Both the position numbers and the translations under genes were made by a program. This document shows, piece after piece, positions 14,136-19,280 of a stretch of 19,280 bases of DNA. The stretch is from NCBI GenBank assembly GCA_947176785.1, contig CAMWSA010000024.1, forward strand, positions 1 to 19,280, in the 5' to 3' direction. The first letter of the stretch is position 1; each line of letters begins with the position of its first letter. The DNA comes from an uncultured Lachnospiraceae bacterium. Its GTDB lineage: Bacteria > Bacillota > Clostridia > Lachnospirales > Lachnospiraceae. The notes beneath the pieces are model-generated. The model saw only the letters and a list, made by a program, of their open reading frames with translations. It was not told the DNA's origin and ran no database searches.

Positions 14136-14374
14136 ATAACGCGGGCTGTGCCCGTGTTATTGCTTCAATCAGTAATGGATGTGCAACATCCAAACTTACC
14201 TCTACTCGCATATCGCAGGCCTCGCCTGCGATATTGCACCAATCAGAATTTGAAAGTTTTACTTCCAAACTTCCCTTATTCCTGCATACCGCTGGCTGCG
14301 CCTGCGGTATTGCGCCGATAAGTATTTGGAAGTTTTACTTCCAAACTTATACCCATCCGTGCGCTTCGGCGCAC
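14136..14374. repeat. Array of about 75-bp units, each with a conserved hairpin
   Basis: Four hairpins recur at 14136-14160, 14210-14234, 14286-14310 and 14359-14374, spaced 74, 76 and 73 bases. The first three share an 11-bp stem and 3-base loop layout (stems ATAACGCGGGC, ATATCGCAGGC, ATACCGCTGGC), each closed by its own mostly complementary right arm; the fourth is GTGCGC-TTCG-GCGCAC. Between them are secondary hairpins: TGGATGT/ACATCCA (14176-14192), TTTGAAAGT/ACTTCCAAA (14249-14269) and TTTGGAAGT/ACTTCCAAA (14325-14345). Several stem bases differ between units while pairing is kept. It occupies almost the whole gap between two glycosyltransferase genes. Confidence 0.75.
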
Positions 14375-14415
14375 ACGCCAATCATTAACTCTCCGGATTA
14401 TAACCGCTGTGTCCC

Positions 14416-15780
14416 CTATATCGTCTCCAGGTCACATACCATCTGGGGGTCCCACAGCAGCACATATCCGGCCTTCCGCAGGGCATGGCTCAGCCTGAGC
14501 CCCATGCCCGCATAGTCATAGTCTGCCGGAAGCTTTTGCCAGGCATACATGCCGCCGGGCTCATCCTCCTCGTATTCCAGTCCGGTGGTCTCCCGGAACA
14601 GTTCCCTGCACTGTCCGCTCAGCCGGATGCAGCGCAGATCCAGCGCCTGGGCCTGTTGCACCAGTATGGCCCGGTTCAGATACCCGCTGTATCCGTCCTT
14701 CAGGCCAAGGTACTGCACCTCCCCAGCCTCGCTCATCATGCCGCCTGCGATCCTGCGGGCTTTGCCCAGGACCCTGCCTCCAATGGCCCCCACCTCCCGG
14801 CGCTGGGAAAGGAGCGGGGGATCATATTCCGTCCGGGAGAATCCCATATGCTGGGTCATAGACACTTTGGCTTTCCAGCCCTGTTTGTCCACAAAGTCCT
14901 GTGACGCCTTCACCCCCGCCTCATAGGCGTAGAGCTTGCTCTCGGGGTTGGCCGCCGTGGAAGCGCTGTGACAGCGCCAATGGTACAGCACCCTGGGAAT
15001 ATGGAGGATGGCCCCCGGAGTGCGCCAGAGTTCTGCCGCCGCCCGCAGGGCAAGATCATGATCCTGGGCACCGTCGTAGGCCGACCTGAATCCCAGATGC
15101 CTGATCAGCTCCGCTTCCATCACCAGCAGATGGCAGATGTAGTTATTGGTCAGCAAAAGATCCAGGTTGAAATCCGGCTTGATGTTAGGTTCATAGAATC
15201 TGGCTGCGTCCCCGTCACATTTGTCCTCGTCCGAGTACAGCATCCGGGGCATGACCCCCTCAGTCTTTCCCCTTCCCTGCTCTATGGCTGCCGCCATTTC
15301 ATAGAGGGCATCCGGCGTCAGCACATCGTCGTGATCCAGCAGGGCGATATAGTCCCCCCGGGCCCATTGCAGGGTCTCATTGGTATTGTCTGCAATACTG
15401 CGGTTAGCGGACAGGCGATGATAGCAGATACGGCTGTCCTCATAGGCTGCTGTCAGTTGTTCCAGCGTATTGTCTTCCCCGGCATCTCCGATCACCAGCT
15501 GCCAGAAGGGATAAGTCTGTGCCAGTACGGATTCAATCATCTCCCGATAGTAGCGCTCCGGCGTATGATAGGCAGGGACTACTACGCTGAAGGTCACAGG
15601 CGCCTCCCAGTAGCGACTGCGCTGCAGTTCCAGCGCATCCTCCGCCGGCGGGTCATACCGGTAGTTATCCCGGGTACCCCGGGGCAAATGCTCTTTAATC
15701 GTGACCAGTGTCTCCCGCAGCCCGTTCCTTTTCAAATACGATATCGTTTTCCGCAGATTATGAATATTTAGTTTGCCCAT
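14416..15780 (-). CDS. Family 2 glycosyltransferase, 454 aa
   Basis: A larger GT2 enzyme of surface polysaccharide synthesis. Residues 1-62 are a basic/helical leader (MGKLNIHNLRKTISYLKRNG) common in long GT2 proteins encoded in O-antigen and rhamnan clusters. The catalytic domain starts at FSVVVPAYHTPE (64-75), with metal-binding DHDD at 149-152 (ALLDHDDVL), a YSDED motif and the acidic GAQDHDLALR motif. The C-terminal third continues with GGRVLGKARRIAGGM, as in proteins where a second, non-catalytic GT-like half follows. No membrane helix. ATG at 15780 has AAAGGA at good spacing. It is the first glycosyltransferase downstream of pgcA, with a separate promoter candidate and a cre site in front of it. 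The sugar it transfers cannot be assigned. Confidence 0.9.
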   Translation of the reverse strand: MGKLNIHNLRKTISYLKRNGLRETLVTIKEHLPRGTRDNYRYDPPAEDALELQRSRYWEAPVTFSVVVPAYHTPERYYREMIESVLAQTYPFWQLVIGDAGEDNTLEQLTAAYEDSRICYHRLSANRSIADNTNETLQWARGDYIALLDHDDVLTPDALYEMAAAIEQGRGKTEGVMPRMLYSDEDKCDGDAARFYEPNIKPDFNLDLLLTNNYICHLLVMEAELIRHLGFRSAYDGAQDHDLALRAAAELWRTPGAILHIPRVLYHWRCHSASTAANPESKLYAYEAGVKASQDFVDKQGWKAKVSMTQHMGFSRTEYDPPLLSQRREVGAIGGRVLGKARRIAGGMMSEAGEVQYLGLKDGYSGYLNRAILVQQAQALDLRCIRLSGQCRELFRETTGLEYEEDEPGGMYAWQKLPADYDYAGMGLRLSHALRKAGYVLLWDPQMVCDLETI

Positions 15781-15828
15781 ATTTTTGTTCCTTTATTTTT
15801 TCGCACAGCTGCCCGGGCAGATGCTGAT

Positions 15829-15857
15829 ATTATACTTATAGTCAACAACATCCGTAA
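15829..15857 (-). promoter_or_regulatory. Possible promoter of the first glycosyltransferase gene
   Basis: Minus strand: perfect -10 TATAAT (15834-15829); at 17 bases' spacing the -35 is only TTACGG (15857-15852). A perfect palindrome CTGCCCGGGCAG (15809-15820) lies just downstream, about where transcription would start. The weak -35 next to an upstream cre site suggests factor-dependent use, which is inference. Confidence 0.4.
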
Positions 15858-15861
15858 TTTC

Positions 15862-15914
15862 GCTTTCGGTTCTTGCAAACGCTTTCATATATGGCTTTTG
15901 CAGGAACCGAAAGC
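15862..15914. repeat. 53-bp inverted repeat with an 18-bp stem
   Basis: GCTTTCGGTTCTTGCAAA (15862-15879) pairs with TTTGCAGGAACCGAAAGC (15897-15914), with one mismatch that is a G-T pair, around a 17-base loop containing the palindrome CATATATG. It has no T tract and lies upstream of the -10 box for the glycosyltransferase gene, so it is more likely a regulatory site than a terminator. Confidence 0.75.
15873..15888. promoter_or_regulatory. Predicted catabolite-responsive element (cre, CcpA site)
   Basis: TTGCAAACGCTTTCAT matches the cre consensus WTGNAANCGNWNNCAW at every defined position. It lies about 50-65 bases upstream of the predicted start of the glycosyltransferase transcript, a position where CcpA can activate rather than block, and about 115 bases downstream of the pgcA stop codon. 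Confidence 0.55.
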
Positions 15915-15928
15915 TGAATTCCGCATCC

Positions 15929-15957
15929 AAAACACAGAAGTCGCCCCTTGCGGGGCG
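15929..15957 (-). terminator. Rho-independent terminator of pgcA
   Basis: On the minus strand CGCCCC (15957-15952) and GGGGCG (15947-15942) pair around GCAA, followed by the T-rich run ACTTCTGTGTTTT. It starts 45 bases after the pgcA stop codon. The stem is short but all GC. Confidence 0.6.
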
Positions 15958-16002
15958 GCTCCTGAAAGAAAGGATTTATAAAATGAATAAAGGGAAGCTG
16001 TC

Positions 16003-17724
16003 TTATAAGATTGCCTTCAGGTCCTCTGTCAACTTTTCCACCCTGGCCTGGGCATCCTCTAAGCTGTTGCCCACCACGCCCATGTAAAACTTAATCTTGG
16101 GCTCTGTGCCGGAGGGCCTTGCGCAGCACCAGCAGTTGTCCGGCAGTTCAAAATACAGCACGTTGGACTTGGGCAGACCGGTCTCGGACACAGCGCCGGT
16201 CTCCATGTCCACAATCCTGTTCTCCTGGTAATCACGGAACTTCAGCACCCTGGCGTCGCCGATGGCCTTGGGCGGATTGCTGCGCAGCTTATCCATCAGG
16301 GCCGCGATCTCCTTGGCACCGCTGACACCCTTCATGGTGATGGTGTACTGGGTCTCCTTGAAATAGCCGTACTTCTCATACATCTGCAGCATCATATCCC
16401 ACAGGGTCATGCCATGCTTCTTGCAGTAGGCGGCAACCTCGCAGAGGCACATCACTGCCACACAGGCATCCTTGTCCCTGGCATGGGTACCGGCCAGGCA
16501 GCCGTAACTCTCCTCCAGGCCGAACACATAATTGTTGGAGCCGGTCTGCTCAAACAGCTTGATCTGCTCGCCGATGAACTTAAAGCCTGTCAGCACCTCA
16601 ATGAGCTTCACATTGTAGCTCTCGGTGATGGGGAAGGTCATGTTGGTGGTCACGATGGTGGTCACCATGGCGGGGTTCTCAGGCATGGTGCCGCCTGCCG
16701 TCTTCTCCCGCAGGATGTACTCCGCGATCAGCATGCCGGACATGTTGCCGGTGAACGCCACATACTCGCCGGTTTTGGCATCCTTGGCATATACGCCCAG
16801 ACGGTCCGCATCCGGGTCGGTGGCCAGCACGATGTCCGCATCCTTCTCCTTTGCCAGACGCAAGGCATATGTAAATGCCTTGGGATCTTCAGGATTGGGA
16901 TAATCCAGCGTGGTAAATTTGGGATCGGGATTCTCCTGCTCGGGAACCACATATACATTCTTAAAGCCCAACTCGGACAGCACCCTTCTCACGGGCAGGT
17001 TGCCGGTGCCGCACAGAGGGGTGTATACAATCTTGATATCATCCGCCACTTCCCTGATGATCTCCGGATGGATGATCTGCTTTTTCAACTCTACCATGTA
17101 GGCGTCGTCGATCTCCTTGCCGATGGCCTGGTACAATCCCGCAGCCTCCGCCTCGGCCTTGCCCATGGTTTTTACGGTGTGGTAATCCTTGATAGCCTGT
17201 ACCTCACCAATGATCTCCTTATCCTTGGGAGCGGTGATCTGTGCGCCGTCCTCCCAGTACACCTTGTAGCCGTTGTACTCCGGGGGATTGTGGCTGGCCG
17301 TCACCACGATACCGGCGGTACAGCCCAGGGTGCGCAGCGCAAAGGATAACTCCGGGGTGGGACGCAGAGACTCAAACACATAAGCCTTGATGCCGTTGGC
17401 AGCCAGGCACAGTGCGGCCTCGTCCGCAAACTCAGGGGACATGAAGCGGGAATCGTAGGCGATAGCCACGCCCCTCTTCTGTGCGCCCTGCCTGATGATA
17501 TAGTTTGCCAGGCCCTGGGTGGCCTTTCTCACGGTATAGATGTTCATGCGGTTGGTACCCGCGCCGATAACCCCACGCAATCCGCCGGTACCAAACTCCA
17601 GTTCCTTGTAGAAACGGTCTTCAATCTCCGTCTCGTTGCCGTTGATCTCCTCCAGCTCCTTCTTGGTATTCTGGTCGAAATAGTCGTCCTCCAGCCAGAA
17701 CCGATACTCGTCCATATAGCTCAT
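16003..17724 (-). CDS. pgcA: Phosphoglucomutase/phosphomannomutase (alpha-D-phosphohexomutase), PgcA-like
   Basis: Interconverts hexose-6-phosphate and hexose-1-phosphate in the cytosol, feeding nucleotide-sugars to envelope polysaccharides. 573 aa from the chosen start, close to Bacillus subtilis PgcA (about 580 aa), to which it appears similar end to end from memory. Motifs: LEFGTGGLRG (42-51), the active-site phosphoserine loop TASHNPP (142-148, Ser144), the magnesium loop DPDADR (303-308), sugar-binding GLEESYG, and the C-terminal phosphate-binding loop RPSGTEPKIKFY (536-547). ATG at 17724 follows GGAGGAGG at ideal spacing; an in-frame start 11 codons earlier has no such site. A promoter lies just upstream and a terminator downstream, so it is probably transcribed alone. 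Preference for glucose or mannose cannot be read from the sequence. Confidence 0.95.
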   Translation of the reverse strand: MSYMDEYRFWLEDDYFDQNTKKELEEINGNETEIEDRFYKELEFGTGGLRGVIGAGTNRMNIYTVRKATQGLANYIIRQGAQKRGVAIAYDSRFMSPEFADEAALCLAANGIKAYVFESLRPTPELSFALRTLGCTAGIVVTASHNPPEYNGYKVYWEDGAQITAPKDKEIIGEVQAIKDYHTVKTMGKAEAEAAGLYQAIGKEIDDAYMVELKKQIIHPEIIREVADDIKIVYTPLCGTGNLPVRRVLSELGFKNVYVVPEQENPDPKFTTLDYPNPEDPKAFTYALRLAKEKDADIVLATDPDADRLGVYAKDAKTGEYVAFTGNMSGMLIAEYILREKTAGGTMPENPAMVTTIVTTNMTFPITESYNVKLIEVLTGFKFIGEQIKLFEQTGSNNYVFGLEESYGCLAGTHARDKDACVAVMCLCEVAAYCKKHGMTLWDMMLQMYEKYGYFKETQYTITMKGVSGAKEIAALMDKLRSNPPKAIGDARVLKFRDYQENRIVDMETGAVSETGLPKSNVLYFELPDNCWCCARPSGTEPKIKFYMGVVGNSLEDAQARVEKLTEDLKAIL

Positions 17725-17798
17725 TGCATATCCTCCTCCAATTCTCTCCGGCGTCATGCGCCTGCGCCTTGCAGCCCGGGGCCAACGCCTTTAGAGGC

Positions 17799-17827
17799 AT
17801 TATAACATAGATTCTTCCATTTTTACA
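17799..17827 (-). promoter_or_regulatory. Predicted promoter of pgcA
   Basis: Minus strand: extended -10 TGTTATAAT with TATAAT at 17804-17799 and a weak -35 TGTAAA (17827-17822) at 17 bases. It lies between the stop of the upstream gene (17846) and pgcA, giving a leader of about 70 bases. A small inverted repeat (AACGCCT/AGGCATT, 17784-17801) overlaps the -10 box. Confidence 0.55.
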
Positions 17828-17845
17828 GTACTATTTTCCATTCCT

Positions 17846-19280
17846 TCAACAGCTTGACAGCGTATCGCCCACCAGTTCTGCCCAGAGCGCCTCATAGGGC
17901 CGTGGCTTCACCGGCTTCTCATCCGCATATTCCGCGAACTTTCCTGTGATGCGGTCCGGATTATCCAGATGCGCCAGCAGCAGTTCCAATGCGTTCCGCA
18001 GTGGCGTCACGCCGTTGTGGATCAGGTAGGCAGGGGTGATCTGCCCCCGGAAAGTATCCTTAGGGTACTTCTTTCCCTCCACATCCATATATGTCCCCAC
18101 ATCCGCCACATGATATTGCACGGTCTTCTTCTCCTCCTGCAGCCAGATCATCAAAAACCGTCCGCCATCCTGGAGCAGGACAATCTGCCGTCTGCGGCCC
18201 GCTTCCTCCCCCCAGGTCAGCCGCAGCCTGCAAAAGCCCCCCTGCAAAAAACCAATCAGCATTTGCTGCATCCGGCCCCGATTCGACTGGCTGACCTCCA
18301 ACAGTTCCACACCGCCCTGCTCATCCACACGTGCGGCAGAGACAGGGTAAATGAAAAAATAGAACGGGATATCCGGGCGATTGTGGGCACGCTCCATGGG
18401 AAAATCGGCCAAAAGCTGTTTGTCCAGATTGTACTTGGCCCGCCCGTAGAAGACGTTTTTAGCATAATCCCAGATACCGCCCGCCATGAAATCCACATGG
18501 CCCGGCCAGCTGACCTGCCGGAAGATCACGTCCAGCCGCCGGCGGATACTGGAAAAGTTCCGGTGGATCACCTGGTTAAACAGCCTGCCCTGGCGGAAGG
18601 GAATAAACTGAATGTTCTCTTTCAACTTCCCGTACAGTTCCGGCTTTTCCAGAAGAGCGTAGGACTTCGCCCGGAAATCGTCAAAGTAGAGACAGGCATA
18701 CCCGCCGCTTCCCTTTAGAAACACCAGGGAACGCCGGGCATCATATTCCTGTTCCTCACCCGCGGGGGCCGCAATATTCCAGGACAACTCCAGCCGGTCC
18801 AGCCGGTCATTGGCAAACCGGGCCAGCAGTTCCTCCAGCTTTTCACCGGTGACAGCCTCCCCCAGCAGTTCTACCGGGCTGCTCCAGAGAGGCGGTGCGT
18901 CTTTATCCCTGCATACAACGTTGTAATCCGGCCTTGCATACACCGCATCCGGCAGATTCACCAGCAATTCCATGGGAAACCGGGGCGGTTTCAGCGTCTC
19001 TTCCAGCATCTGCCTTGCCAGGGCTACCGCACTCCCGGCATCCGCCACATTGTCACACTGCCCGCCTTTCAGCATTTGCCGCCCCACAGGCAGCTGCTCG
19101 AACAATAACAGTACCCGGCTCCGCTGGACCCATCCGCAGCCATAGAGATGATCCGCGTCCTCGGCATACAGTTCAAAGGGCAGCACACTCTCCGGCGGCA
19201 GGGAACAGGGGGCCGGCTCTTCCTCCCCGTCCAGATCCCACGCCTGCCCCGCCTCCCCCGGCAGAGGCAGGCTGCACACC
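17846..19280 (-). CDS. Hypothetical protein, 5' end outside the window (at least 477 aa)
   Basis: An open frame reaches the right edge of the window and stops at 17846. The first possible start inside is a GTG at 19279 with no upstream sequence to judge, so treat it as a C-terminal fragment. I do not recognise the family. Visible traits: soluble, no membrane helix or signal, acidic start (LDGEEEP), many Trp and aromatic residues, and no obvious catalytic motif. Conserved-looking blocks include FELYAEDADHLYGCGW, LVNLPDAVYARPDYNVV and DFMAGGIWDYAKNVFYGRAKYN. The C-terminal part (FRGQITPAYLIHNGVTPLRNALELLLAHL) looks helical. The end overlaps no other gene, and a pgcA promoter lies in the following 88 bases, so it is not clearly in one operon with pgcA. 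Codon use resembles the neighbours, suggesting a native gene. Confidence 0.75.
   Translation of the reverse strand, partial: VCSLPLPGEAGQAWDLDGEEEPAPCSLPPESVLPFELYAEDADHLYGCGWVQRSRVLLLFEQLPVGRQMLKGGQCDNVADAGSAVALARQMLEETLKPPRFPMELLVNLPDAVYARPDYNVVCRDKDAPPLWSSPVELLGEAVTGEKLEELLARFANDRLDRLELSWNIAAPAGEEQEYDARRSLVFLKGSGGYACLYFDDFRAKSYALLEKPELYGKLKENIQFIPFRQGRLFNQVIHRNFSSIRRRLDVIFRQVSWPGHVDFMAGGIWDYAKNVFYGRAKYNLDKQLLADFPMERAHNRPDIPFYFFIYPVSAARVDEQGGVELLEVSQSNRGRMQQMLIGFLQGGFCRLRLTWGEEAGRRRQIVLLQDGGRFLMIWLQEEKKTVQYHVADVGTYMDVEGKKYPKDTFRGQITPAYLIHNGVTPLRNALELLLAHLDNPDRITGKFAEYADEKPVKPRPYEALWAELVGDTLSSC

Noticed and set aside
14136..14374. CRISPR array
   Set aside because: Units are only similar, not near-identical repeats with unique spacers; the conserved part is hairpin shape, and there are no cas genes.
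14094..14515. Plus-strand frames through the hairpin array giving repetitive peptides (GCARVIASIS / GCACGIAPIS)
   Set aside because: The unit is near a multiple of three, so the translation looks repetitive, but the frame is antisense to two glycosyltransferase genes, lacks a start signal, and the DNA pattern is better explained by hairpins.
15829..15850. TTGACT as the -35 box next to TATAAT (15829-15834)
   Set aside because: The two boxes are only five bases apart, which cannot be used by sigma-A RNA polymerase.

Overview
This 19.3-kb window looks like chromosome of a Gram-positive anaerobe of the class Clostridia, most likely Lachnospiraceae. The grounds are strong GGAGG-type ribosome sites, a Csp-type subtilase with a jelly-roll insertion, a Bacillus/Clostridia-type PgcA hexose mutase, an LCP protein, and an HtrA with one N-terminal membrane anchor. 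This is family recognition only; no database was searched. All supported genes lie on the minus strand, so transcription runs from high to low coordinates. No rRNA, tRNA or CRISPR array was found.

Left end (1-1620) is an AT-rich accessory island. It holds the last 22 codons of a second S8 protease gene (206-274), cut off at a sequence resembling an IS21-type transposon end (275-405). Next comes a compact operon with its own promoter (1469-1496) and terminator (503-540), encoding a JAB/JAMM-motif protein and a 57-residue protein (553-726).

Region 1621-7186 carries proteolysis and quality-control genes: a Csp-like S8 protease, a divergent ClpX-type unfoldase with an acidic N-terminal extension that keeps the zinc finger, pore loop and ClpP-docking IGF loop, and a membrane-anchored HtrA. 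The htrA promoter carries an 11-bp direct repeat typical of response-regulator sites. Two large gaps here hold copies of a palindromic repeat.

Region 7375-17724 serves envelope polysaccharide. In transcription order it has the phosphohexomutase pgcA (hexose-6-P to hexose-1-P), a family 2 glycosyltransferase, a second one, a polyprenyl-phosphate sugar-1-phosphate transferase (first membrane step), an LCP protein (attachment of finished polymer to peptidoglycan), a third glycosyltransferase, and glmS (glucosamine-6-P). Together they cover precursor supply, chain initiation, elongation and anchoring, but polymerase and flippase genes are not in the window. Region 17846-19280 is the 3' part of a gene I do not recognise.

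The most unusual structure is noncoding: (i) a dispersed palindromic repeat of about 100 bp with five recognisable copies or remnants in gaps between 3.58 and 10.42 kb; (ii) an array of about 75-bp units whose hairpin stems differ in sequence but keep pairing (14136-14374); (iii) a perfect cre (CcpA-site) match inside a 53-bp inverted repeat between pgcA and the first glycosyltransferase; and (iv) a perfect 13-bp hairpin overlapping the -10 box of the likely promoter of the ClpX-like gene.
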